This document shows positions 7,644-16,100 of a DNA stretch of 29,988 nucleotides, piece by piece. Origin of the DNA: DATMQA01 sp035566895. Lineage in GTDB: Bacteria > Verrucomicrobiota > Verrucomicrobiia > Limisphaerales > UBA8199. The notes beneath the pieces were generated by a model. That model worked only from the letters and a program-made list of their open reading frames with translations, made no database searches and had not been told where the DNA came from. The stretch is taken from contig DATMQA010000056.1 of the NCBI GenBank assembly GCA_035566895.1, positions 1 to 29,988 of the forward strand, written 5' to 3'. Each line of letters starts with the position of its first letter. Position 1 is the first letter of the stretch. A program made the translations under genes and the position numbers.

Positions 7644-7690
7644 CCGTAGCCCCTGAGCTTTTTTAGTTACAGCAGGGGCAACGGTTTTTT
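7644..7690 (+). terminator. Attenuator-like hairpin in tRNA-Thr-tuf leader
   Basis: GCCCCTG (7649-7655) pairs perfectly with CAGGGGC (7673-7679), extended by CCG (7644-7646) with CGG (7682-7684), and is followed immediately by TTTTTT (7685-7690). It has terminator form but lies between the promoter and the first gene, so it could attenuate transcription or act as a processing signal before the tRNA. Confidence 0.5.
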
Positions 7691-7728
7691 GTCGTTTTTA
7701 GGTAATCAGGAACGAGAATCTGGCCTTC

Positions 7729-7804
7729 GCCCATGTAGCTCAGTTGGCAGAGCGCGTCCTTGGTAAGGACGAGGTCATCAGTTCAACCCTGATCATGGGC
7801 TCCA
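7729..7804 (+). tRNA. tRNA-Thr (GGT anticodon)
   Basis: This is a complete 76-nt cloverleaf. The acceptor GCCCATG/CATGGGC, D arm GCTC...GAGC, anticodon stem CGTCC/GGACG with loop TTGGTAA (anticodon GGT), and T arm ATCAG-TTCAACC-CTGAT all pair. The 3' CCA is encoded. It sits 71 bases upstream of tuf in the same transcript, the arrangement found in many bacteria. Confidence 0.96.
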
Positions 7805-7875
7805 GATCAAAGTCCAGATCATAGAGTACGGTTTAAGAGACATAGAAACAGACACATCAACACCAGGAGAGCGCA

Positions 7876-9066
7876 ATGGCTAAAGAGCAATTTCAACGAA
7901 CGAAACCGCACGTGAATGTCGGCACCATCGGGCACATCGACCATGGCAAATCCACGTTAACTGCTGCCATCGTCCAGACCCAGTCCAAGAAGGGCCTGGC
8001 TACGCCCATCTCCTACGCGGACATTACCAAGGGCGGGACCGTGCGCGATGAAACCAAGACGGTGACCATCGCCGTATCCCACGTCGAGTATCAGAGCGAC
8101 AAGCGCCATTACGCACATATCGATTGTCCGGGCCATGCGGACTTCGTCAAGAACATGATTACCGGGGCCGCCCAGATGGACGGCGCGATCCTGGTGGTGG
8201 ATGCCTCGGAAGGTCCGATGCCCCAGACGCGCGAGCACATCCTGCTGGCCCGCCAGGTCGGCGTGCCGGCCATCGTCGTGTTCCTCAACAAGGTGGACCT
8301 GGTGGATGATCCCGAGCTGCTGGACCTCGTCGAAATGGAAGTGCGCGACCTGCTGACCAAATACCAGTTCCCGGGGGACAAGACCCCGGTCATCCGCGGC
8401 AGCTCGAAGAAAGCGTTGGCGGGTGAAGCCGACGGCGAAGCGTCGATCCAGAAGTTGATGGAAGCCATTGATGATTTCATCCCGCTGCCGACGCGCGAAG
8501 TGGATAAGCCGTTCCTGATGTGCATCGAGGACGTGTTCAACATTGAAGGCCGCGGAACGGTGGTTACCGGGCGTGTCGAACGCGGCATCCTCAAGCGGAT
8601 GGACGACGTCGAGATTGTGGGTTTGCGGGACACCCGCAAGACGGTAGCGACGGACATCGAGATGTTCCGCAAGTTGCTCGATTCGGCCAATGCGGGCGAC
8701 AACGTTGGCGTGCTGCTGCGCGGCACCAAGAAGGAAGAGGTCGAGCGCGGCATGGTGCTGGCCAAGCCCGGCAGCATCACTCCCCATACGCATTTCAAAG
8801 CGGAGGTTTATGTGCTGTCGAAGGAAGAAGGTGGGCGGCATACGCCGTTCTTCACCAACTACCGGCCGCAGTTCTATTTCCGCACGACGGATGTCACCGG
8901 CACGGTCGCGCTCCCGCAGGGGGTCGAGATGGTGATGCCGGGGGATAACGTGTCAGTCGAAATCACGGTCATTGCGCCGGTGGCAATGGAACGCGGGCAG
9001 CGTTTCGCCATTCGCGAAGGCGGCCGCACCATCGGTGCCGGCCGGGTGACTGAAGTATTGGCGTAA
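7876..9066 (+). CDS. tuf: Elongation factor Tu
   Basis: The GTPase delivers aminoacyl-tRNA to the ribosomal A site. The 396-residue length and three-domain order are normal. G1 is GHIDHGKST (residues 19-27; usually GHVDHGKTT), G3 is DCPGHADF (83-90), G4 is NKVD, and domains 2-3 carry GRGTVVTGRVERG, GGRHTPFF and YRPQFYFRTTDVTG. Two G-domain motifs are atypical. Switch I reads DETKTVTIAVSHVEY where nearly all bacterial EF-Tu have RGITI followed by NTSHVEY or similar, keeping only the Mg-binding Thr and neighbours; G5 reads GSSKKAL in place of GSALKAL. AGGAGAG lies 6 bases before the ATG. It is co-transcribed with the upstream tRNA-Thr. Confidence 0.98.
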   Translation: MAKEQFQRTKPHVNVGTIGHIDHGKSTLTAAIVQTQSKKGLATPISYADITKGGTVRDETKTVTIAVSHVEYQSDKRHYAHIDCPGHADFVKNMITGAAQMDGAILVVDASEGPMPQTREHILLARQVGVPAIVVFLNKVDLVDDPELLDLVEMEVRDLLTKYQFPGDKTPVIRGSSKKALAGEADGEASIQKLMEAIDDFIPLPTREVDKPFLMCIEDVFNIEGRGTVVTGRVERGILKRMDDVEIVGLRDTRKTVATDIEMFRKLLDSANAGDNVGVLLRGTKKEEVERGMVLAKPGSITPHTHFKAEVYVLSKEEGGRHTPFFTNYRPQFYFRTTDVTGTVALPQGVEMVMPGDNVSVEITVIAPVAMERGQRFAIREGGRTIGAGRVTEVLA

Positions 9067-9155
9067 TCAGGTTTTGGAGCCAGGCGGGAGTGCGGGGCCT
9101 GTGCCTCCGCCTCCTTTTTTGTTGGATGCAAAACGAAACAGCGCTTGCCGGCCAT

Positions 9156-9231
9156 AGGGCGGTAGCTCAATTGGTAGAGTAGCGGTCTCCAAAACCGTCG
9201 GTTGGGGGTTCGAGTCCCTCCCGCCCTGCCA
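9156..9231 (+). tRNA. tRNA-Trp (CCA anticodon)
   Basis: A 76-nt cloverleaf with acceptor AGGGCGG/CCGCCCT, anticodon stem GCGGT/ACCGT, loop CTCCAAA (anticodon CCA), T loop TTCGAGT, discriminator G and encoded CCA. tuf-tRNA-Trp-secE is a widely conserved order. Confidence 0.96.
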
Positions 9232-9250
9232 GCCTCGAACGGAAGAACAG

Positions 9251-9350
9251 ATGAATGGATTGATGGATAAATGGATGAGTGGAATGATGGTTGGCGAGAC
9301 GTGCGTTGCCCGCGTGTCAGTTATCCATTTCTCCATTGATTCATCAATCC
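9251..9350 (+). repeat. Word array forming imperfect inverted repeat
   Basis: The ATGGATTGATGGATAAATGG-type array at 9251-9290 is mirrored by TTATCCATTTCTCCATTGAT and TCATCAATCC at 9321-9350 on the same strand. The transcript between tRNA-Trp and tRNA-Ser could fold into an imperfect hairpin. Confidence 0.6.
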
Positions 9351-9368
9351 GCCCGCTCCGCGGGTGCC

Positions 9369-9458
9369 GGAGAGGTGGCAGAGTGGTCTATTGCGGCGGT
9401 CTTGAAAACCGCTTCGGCTTAACCGCCGACGGGGGTTCGAATCCCTCCCTCTCCGCCA
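9369..9458 (+). tRNA. tRNA-Ser (TGA anticodon)
   Basis: A 90-nt class II tRNA. It has acceptor GGAGAGG/CCTCTCC, anticodon stem GCGGT/ACCGC with loop CTTGAAA (anticodon TGA), a long variable arm (TTCGGCTTAACCGCCGAC), T loop TTCGAAT, discriminator G and encoded CCA. Its place between tRNA-Trp and secE is not part of the commonly conserved order, and repeat-built hairpins lie on both sides. Confidence 0.95.
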
Positions 9459-9486
9459 GTGTTGGAACACGGAATGATGGGTTGTT

Positions 9487-9552
9487 GGAGTGCTGGAGTA
9501 ATGGGCTGATCCCTCGGCCCAATATTCCGGCGCTCCAATACGCCAGCACTCC
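9487..9552 (+). repeat. Imperfect inverted repeat upstream of secE
   Basis: Arms 9487-9504 (GGAGTGCTGGAGTAATGG) and 9535-9552 (CCAATACGCCAGCACTCC) pair at 16 of 18 positions around a 30-base loop, ending 11 bases before the secE ATG. The arms are built of the same GGAGTNNTGGAGTATTG words found before rplK. Confidence 0.75.
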
Positions 9553-9563
9553 TGCAGGAACCT

Positions 9564-9824
9564 ATGCAGACTAACACGATCTGGATTATTGTTTGGGCCG
9601 TCGTCATCGGCGGTGGCTTCATCTGGCTTTGGCGGGCAGGCCATTTGTCGCGGTTTACGGACTACATCAAGCAGACGCGCGAGGAGCTACGCAAGTGTAG
9701 CTGGCCGACGTGGGAGGAACTGAAGGGTTCCACCGTGGTAGTGGCGATTTCCATCGTAATACTTGGCGGTTTCACGGTGGCCGTGGATGCGATTTTCGCC
9801 TGGTTCGTAACTTTGATCAGTTAA
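9564..9824 (+). CDS. secE: Preprotein translocase subunit SecE
   Basis: This 86-residue protein clamps SecY in the SecYEG channel of the inner membrane. The conserved amphipathic stretch FTDYIKQTREELRKCSWPTW (about residues 31-50) followed by one transmembrane helix (about residues 58-82) is diagnostic. An additional N-terminal hydrophobic segment (residues about 6-23, IWIIVWAVVIGGGFIWLW) precedes it; many bacterial SecE proteins of this length have only the C-terminal helix. It lies 22 bases before nusG, the usual pairing. AGGAAC shortly before the ATG could serve as ribosome binding site. Confidence 0.95.
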   Translation: MQTNTIWIIVWAVVIGGGFIWLWRAGHLSRFTDYIKQTREELRKCSWPTWEELKGSTVVVAISIVILGGFTVAVDAIFAWFVTLIS

Positions 9825-9846
9825 ACCTCTGAAAGCTATTTTGACC

Positions 9847-10395
9847 ATGCGAAGCCAGTGGTTTGTCATTCACACGTTGTCCGGCCAGGAACAGAAGGTC
9901 AAGGAGAGCATTGAGAAGCGCATCAAACCCGAAGAGATGGGCGAGTTTATTCGAGAAGTGATGGTCCCGATGGAGAAGGTGGTCGAGGTGCGGAACCAAA
10001 AGAAGACCGTCTCGACCCGCAAACTTTGGCCCGGCTACGTGTTCGTTGATATGGTCCTGCTGGATGAGAATAACCGGATTATCGAAAAGCCGTGGTATTT
10101 CATCAAGGAAACTCAGGGTGTGATTGGCTTTGTCGGCGGCGAACCGCCGACGCCCACCCCGGCCGAAGAGGTCGAGTCAATCAAAACCCAGATTTCGGCC
10201 TCGGAAGAGCACGAGAAACCCAAAGTCAGCTTTGAGGTGGGCGAGACGGTCAAGATTAATAACGGTCCGTTCCTTAATTTCAGCGGGGTGATTGAAGAAG
10301 TCGAGCCTGAGCGCGGCAAGCTCAAGGTCACAGTGAACATTTTCGGCCGCAATACCCCGGTCGAACTCGAGTATTGGCAAGTGGAAAAAGGTTAA
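9847..10395 (+). CDS. nusG: Transcription termination/antitermination factor NusG
   Basis: NusG binds the RNA polymerase clamp, suppresses pausing and links polymerase to Rho or the ribosome. The 182-residue protein has the NGN domain (residues about 3-110; WFVIHTLSGQEQKVKESI, and LWPGYVFVDM), a short acidic linker, and a C-terminal KOW domain (about 130-182; FEVGETVKINNGPFLNFSG through NIFGRNTPVELEYWQVEK). I start at ATG 9847; a TTG at 9841 would add two residues. It follows secE and precedes rplK across a 77-base gap containing a hairpin. Confidence 0.97.
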   Translation: MRSQWFVIHTLSGQEQKVKESIEKRIKPEEMGEFIREVMVPMEKVVEVRNQKKTVSTRKLWPGYVFVDMVLLDENNRIIEKPWYFIKETQGVIGFVGGEPPTPTPAEEVESIKTQISASEEHEKPKVSFEVGETVKINNGPFLNFSGVIEEVEPERGKLKVTVNIFGRNTPVELEYWQVEKG

Positions 10396-10405
10396 AAGAA
10401 TGAAC

Positions 10406-10458
10406 GGAGTGATGGAGTATTGAGCCGAGGCGTTCGGGCTCCAGCGCTCCAACACTTC
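10406..10458 (+). repeat. Imperfect inverted repeat between nusG and rplK
   Basis: Left arm 10406-10426 (GGAGTGATGGAGTATTGAGC then C) can pair in blocks with 10436-10458 (GGGCTCCAGCGCTCCAACAC then TTC). It uses the same words as the secE-leading hairpin, so the two gaps share a repeat family. It might be an RNA structure separating secE-nusG from the ribosomal protein genes. Confidence 0.65.
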
Positions 10459-10472
10459 AGATTTTTGAGACT

Positions 10473-10898
10473 ATGGCAAAGAAAGTTACCGGCATTATCA
10501 AGTTGCAGATTCCCGCAGGCGCGGCCAATCCTGCCCCGCCCGTTGGCCCCGCGCTGGGCCAGCACGGCGTGAATATCATGGGTTTCTGCAAGGAATTTAA
10601 CGCCAAGACCAAAGACCAGCCCGGCATGATCATCCCGGTGATCATCACCGTTTATCAGGATAAATCGTTCACGTTTATTACGAAATCGCCGCCAGCCTCG
10701 GTGCTGCTCAAAAAAGCGGCCGGCATCACCGTCGGTTCCAAGGAACCGAACAAAGAAAAGGTCGGCAAGGTCACGCGAAAACAGATCCTGGAAATCGTAA
10801 AACTTAAGATGAAAGATTTGAACTCAACTTCGGAAGAGGCCGGGTTCCGGGTTGTCGCCGGCACCGCCCGCAGCATGGGGATCGAAGTGGTCGGCTGA
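10473..10898 (+). CDS. rplK: 50S ribosomal protein L11
   Basis: L11 forms the GTPase-associated centre with 23S rRNA and the L10 stalk. The 141 residues are the normal length. The N-terminal domain has IIKLQIPAGAANPAPPVGPA and LGQHGVNIMGFCKEFNAKT. The C-terminal RNA-binding domain has KSPPASVLLKKAAG, QILEIVKLKMKDLN and the ending GTARSMGIEV. No strong ribosome binding site is seen. It is followed by rplA after 97 bases. Confidence 0.98.
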   Translation: MAKKVTGIIKLQIPAGAANPAPPVGPALGQHGVNIMGFCKEFNAKTKDQPGMIIPVIITVYQDKSFTFITKSPPASVLLKKAAGITVGSKEPNKEKVGKVTRKQILEIVKLKMKDLNSTSEEAGFRVVAGTARSMGIEVVG

Positions 10899-10995
10899 AG
10901 ATTTCCAATGAGTCCAATACGTTTTTTGTAAATCAGAAAACAACCGCGGGAGAGCCTCGATCGTTCGAGGTTCGCTTGCACCGCAATAAAGTAAA

Positions 10996-11697
<702 letters not shown>

Positions 11698-11725
11698 CAC
11701 TCCAACGCTTTAACGACTTAAGAAA

Positions 11726-12277
11726 ATGCGCCCCGAAAAGCAATACCTGACGAAAGAGTACCTCGCGCGCCTGAATGCCTCCCCGTTTTTCATCGTGGTG
11801 GACTATAAGGGCCTCAACGTAGGACACATGACTGAGCTGCGCAAACGCCTCACGAAGGCCGGCGCTGAAGTGCACGTGGTCAAAAACTCGGTTTTCCGCC
11901 TGGCGGCCAAGGAAGCCGGGGTCGGCGACCTCAATGGCGCTCTGGCCGGCCAATTGGCCGTCGTCACGGGGAAACGCGACATCTCGACCGCGGCCAAGGT
12001 GGTCAAATCTTTCGGCGCCGAATTCGACCGGCTCAAAGTCTATTTTGGTTATTTGAACAACCAGCGGCTCGAACAGCCGGCCCTCATGACTCTGGCGGAT
12101 TTGCCGTCCATGGAAGTATTGCGTGGCCAATTGCTGGGCGTGTTCATGGCGCCGGCGTCCAAACTCGTTCGGCTGTTGAACACACCTGCCAGCCAGATGG
12201 CCCGGGTGCTCAAGGCGCGCCAGGACAAATTGGGCGAAGCACCGGCTCCCGCCCCAGCTCCGGCCGCCGCGGCCTAA
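11726..12277 (+). CDS. rplJ: 50S ribosomal protein L10
   Basis: L10 anchors the L7/L12 dimers on the large subunit. The 183-residue protein has the N-terminal rRNA-binding domain (KQYLTKEYLARLNASPFFIV, LRKRLTKAGAEVHVVKNSVF) and a long C-terminal helix that binds L7/L12 (QLLGVFMAPASKLVRLLNTP then ASQMARVLKARQDK). It ends in an Ala/Pro-rich tail APAPAPAPAAAA. It follows rplA by 28 bases that contain the CACTCCAACGC word also seen before secE and rplK. There is no room for a classical L10 leader directly upstream. Confidence 0.97.
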   Translation: MRPEKQYLTKEYLARLNASPFFIVVDYKGLNVGHMTELRKRLTKAGAEVHVVKNSVFRLAAKEAGVGDLNGALAGQLAVVTGKRDISTAAKVVKSFGAEFDRLKVYFGYLNNQRLEQPALMTLADLPSMEVLRGQLLGVFMAPASKLVRLLNTPASQMARVLKARQDKLGEAPAPAPAPAAAA

Positions 12278-12371
12278 CGAGTTACATGGTTAAACAAGTC
12301 ACATGGTTCCAAATCGGAAAAGCGGTCAACCGGGTTGCACAACGCCCTGGTAGCGGGTCTATTTAACAGAT

Positions 12372-12403
12372 TTCCTTCCGGCTGTAAGCCGGCCGGGAGG
12401 GAA
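12372..12403 (+). other. Hairpin in rplJ-rplL gap
   Basis: CCGGC-TGTAA-GCCGG is a perfect stem at 12378-12392, with outer TTCC (12372-12375) able to pair with GGAA (12400-12403). It lies in a 221-base gap that otherwise holds no gene. It might set the rplJ:rplL expression ratio by mRNA processing, but there is no T-run for termination. Confidence 0.45.
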
Positions 12404-12498
12404 GCAAACAAACAACAACGTAAATCGTCGGTTTGCAGGCCGTAAACTTAAACCGTCAGTGGTCCACGGACGACGACGAGACGAAATGAAAGGTAACA

Positions 12499-12891
12499 AT
12501 GGCTCTGGATAAGACAAAAATTGTAGATGAACTTAGCAACGCCACGGTGATTGAAATCGCCGATCTGGTTAAGGAACTGGAAGGCAAATGGGGTGTCTCC
12601 GCTGCCGCGCCCGTCGCGATGGCCGCAGGCCCGGGAGCGGGTGGAGCTGCTGCCGCACCGGCCGCCGAGGCCAAAACCACCTTTGACGTGCTCCTCCTTT
12701 CGGCCCCGGCCGACAAGAAGATCGCTACGATCAAGGCGGTGCGCGAGGTCAAGGCCGGCCTGGGGCTGGCTGAGGCCAAGGCCCTGGTCGAAGGCGCCCC
12801 CAAACCCGTTCTGGAAGGCGTTCCCAAGGCTGAAGCCGACAACGCTAAAAAGAAGCTTGAAGAAGCCGGCGCTAAGGTGGAAGTAAAATAA
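12499..12891 (+). CDS. rplL: 50S ribosomal protein L7/L12
   Basis: L7/L12 is the multicopy stalk protein that recruits translational GTPases. The 130 residues show the N-terminal dimerisation helix region (VDELSNATVIEIADLVKELE), an Ala/Gly-rich hinge (about residues 33-58), and the C-terminal globular domain (TTFDVLLLSAPADKKIATIK, VREVKAGLGLAEAKALVEGA, ending KKLEEAGAKVEVK). AAAGG sits 6 bases before the ATG. Three hairpins lie in the following gap before rpoB. Confidence 0.98.
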   Translation: MALDKTKIVDELSNATVIEIADLVKELEGKWGVSAAAPVAMAAGPGAGGAAAAPAAEAKTTFDVLLLSAPADKKIATIKAVREVKAGLGLAEAKALVEGAPKPVLEGVPKAEADNAKKKLEEAGAKVEVK

Positions 12892-12905
12892 GAGGCAAAT
12901 TCCTG

Positions 12906-13064
12906 CGGGCCGGTCCCCGAAACGCGTTCGGGGCCGCCCGTGATTTGCTTCGTGCTTCGAGCAGAAAACAAAGAATTTAGATTAGAAAGGCAGAACAATT
13001 CAGGGCAGCCGCCTTTGGCGGCTGCAGTTGTGGCAAGTTCGCTCTTGAACGCTGCGAGCTTGCC
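12906..13064 (+). other. Three hairpins in rplL-rpoB gap
   Basis: First, 12906-12921 pairs with 12927-12940 (GC-rich, ccccgaa/ttcgggg core). Second, GCAGCCGCC-TTT-GGCGGCTGC at 13005-13025 is a perfect 9-bp stem. Third, GGCAAGTTCGC (13032-13042) pairs with GCGAGCTTGCC (13054-13064) at 10 of 11 positions. None has a clean T-run, so partial attenuation or RNase processing between stalk and polymerase genes, as known in E. coli, is more likely than full termination. Confidence 0.6.
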
Positions 13065-13127
13065 TTCTGTCGTTTAGCAGTAACTTAAACAGTCTGGCGC
13101 TTTTGCCAGCCATAAGAAAAGGTCCAA

Positions 13128-16100
13128 ATGCCATCGCGAGCCACTGAACGAATCAATTTCGGAAAGATCAAAGAAATCATCGCTCCGCCCAACCTGATCG
13201 AATTGCAGACCAATTCGTACAGGGAGTTTCTCCAGGCGGACCTGGCCCCGACGAAGCGCAAAAATCTGGGCCTTCAGGCGGTTTTCACCGAGGTGTTTCC
13301 GATCGAAAGTTATGACGGCAAATGCGTGCTGGACTTTCATTCCTACGAGATTGGGGAACCCAAGCTCGACTGGCTGGAATGCCTCCGCGAGGGCCTGACT
13401 TACGGCGCTCCGCTCTATGTCACTTTCCTCCTCAAGGAGGAAAAAGGCACCAAAGAAGAGAAGGTCTTCATGGGCGAACTGCCGCTGATGACCCCGCAAG
13501 GCACATTCGTTATCAACGGCGCCGAGCGCGTCATCGTCAGCCAGTTGCACCGGTCTCCCGGCCTGGCGTTCGAGGCTACCATCCATCCCAACGGCAAGAC
13601 CCTCCATTCATTCCGCATCATCCCGGACCGAGGGTCCTGGTACGAGGCCCAGTTTGACACCAGTGATTTGCTTTACGTTTATCTGGACCGCAAAAAACGC
13701 CGGCGTAAATTCCTGACCACCACTTTTTTCCGGGCCCTGGCTTTTCTGGATGGCGACACCAAAGCGGAAAGCAAAAAGGACAGCGTCCCCCGGGGGACCG
13801 ATGAGGAAATCCTTAAACTCTTCTACGACGTGGAAGAGTTGAGCATTAAAGAGGCCGAGAAACGCGAGGACCTCCCCAATAAGGTGCTGATCGAGGACCT
13901 GGTGGACCAGGAAAAGAACCTGGTTGTCGCCCGCGCTTTCGAGCCGCTTTCCAAAGCGGTCGTCAAGCAGATCGCCGAACTAAACCTGCATAAGATCAAG
14001 GTTGTCGATACGACCGCAGACGACGGGATCGTGATCAAATGCATGAAGAAGGATCCCGCCAAGAATGAGGAAGAGGCCCTCAAGGATATTTATCGGCGGT
14101 TGCGTCCCGGCGATCCACCCACCGCCGCCAATGCTCGAGCCCTGATCAAGAGGCTCTTCTTCGATCCCAAGCGTTACGATTTGGGGCGCGTTGGCCGCTA
14201 CAAGATCAACCAGAAGCTCGGCATCAAGGGCGGCGACTCTCGCATCCTGACCAAGGCCGACCTGGTCGCCGCCACCAAATACCTCCTCCGGCTCAAAAAG
14301 GGCGAGGGCAGTTTGGATGATATCGATCACCTGGGCAGCCGCCGGGTGCGCACGGTCGGCGAATTGCTGGCCAACCAATGCCGGGTTGGGCTGGCCCGCA
14401 CCGAGCGCCTGGTCAAAGAGCGCATGACCCTCTTCGACCAGGGTGTCGAATCCATGTCCCCGCAAAAGCTCATTAACCCGAAGGCCCTCTCGGCGGTCAT
14501 TCGCGATTTCTTTGGCCGCAGCCAGCTATCGCAGTTCATGGACCAGATCAACCCGCTGGCCGAGCTCACCCACAAGCGCCGGCTCTCGGCCCTTGGACCA
14601 GGCGGTCTGTCCCGCGACCGCGCCGGCTTCGAGGTCCGCGACGTCCATCCTTCGCACTATGGCCGCATTTGCCCGGTGGAGACACCCGAAGGTCCCAACA
14701 TCGGCTTGATCGCCTCGCTGGCGACTTTCGCCCGGATTAATGATTTCGGGTTCCTGGAAACGCCCTATCGCAAGGTGGATGGCGGCAAGGTCAGCACTCA
14801 CCTGGACTACCTCACCGCCGATCGCGAGGAAACCTTCGTCATCGCCCAGGCCAACTCACCGATCAGCGAACGGGGCTCCTTCTCCATCGACCGCGTCGTG
14901 TGCCGCGGCAAGGGTGACTTCATCGACGTCGAGCCGGCTCGGGTCGATTATATGGACGTGTCGCCCAAGCAATTGGTCTCGGTGGCTGCGAGTCTCATTC
15001 CCTTCCTTGAACATGACGACGCCAACCGCGCGTTGATGGGTTCCAACATGCAGCGCCAGGCGGTGCCGCTGCTGGTGACTGAAGCTCCGCTGGTCGCCAC
15101 CGGCCTGGAGGAGCGCGTTGCTCGCGATTCCCGTGCCGTGATTGTCGCTGAGGAAGCCGGCAAGGTCGCTTCCGTCAACGGCAACCAGATCATCATCACG
15201 GAGGACGGCAAGATGCCCGAAGGCAAAAAGAAACTTAAAAACGATCCCGAAAAGGGCGTTTACGTTTATCCAGTGCGCAAATTCATGCGCTCCAATGCCG
15301 CCACCTGCATCAACCAGAAAATCCTAGTCCACAAAGGCGAGACGGTCAAAAAGGGCCAGGTCATTGCCGACGGCCCCTGCACCCAGGGCGGAGAGCTGGC
15401 CCTGGGCCGCAACGTGCTCGTCGCTTTTATGCCCTGGAACGGGTATAACTTCGAGGACGCCATCCTCATCTCCGAGCGCATCGTCAAGGAAGACATCTTC
15501 ACTTCGATCCACATTGACGAATTCGAGGTGGGCGCGCGTGACACCAAGCTGGGTCCCGAGGAAATCACCCGCGACATCCCGAACCTCGGCGATGAGGCCC
15601 TTAAAAACCTCGGCCCCGACGGCGTCATCCGCGTAGGCGCCGAAGTCAAGCCCGGCGATATTCTGGTGGGCAAGATCACCCCCAAGAGCGAAACCGAACT
15701 CGCTCCCGAGGAGCGTCTCTTGCGCGCCATCTTCGGCGAGAAGGCCGCCGACGTTAAAGACACCTCCCTTAAGGTCCCCTCGGGCACCTACGGCATCGTC
15801 ATGGATGTCAAAGTCTCCGCCAAGAAGGAGTCAGACCGCGAGTCCCGCGCGACTGCCACCGAGGAAAAGCGCCACGCCAAGGAGGTCGAAGAAGAGTACA
15901 AGAAGAAAATGGACGAGCTGCGCGAGCAGCTCACCGAAGCGCTGAGCAACATCCTGTTAGGCGAAAAGATTCCCTTGGACGTGGTGAACAGCGAGACCGG
16001 CGAAATCATCATTCCGGCCAATCGCAAGATCACCAAGACGTTGCTGCGCAAGCTGGCGCTGGTGTACGATCGGATCGAGATCGATCCTTCGCCCATTCGC

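Noticed and set aside
14520..14600. Rifampicin-pocket differences in RpoB (Ile at the E. coli N518 position, Ala at S522, Leu at I530)
   Set aside because: These look like lineage variation rather than selected resistance; the key D516, H526 and S531 equivalents are conserved.
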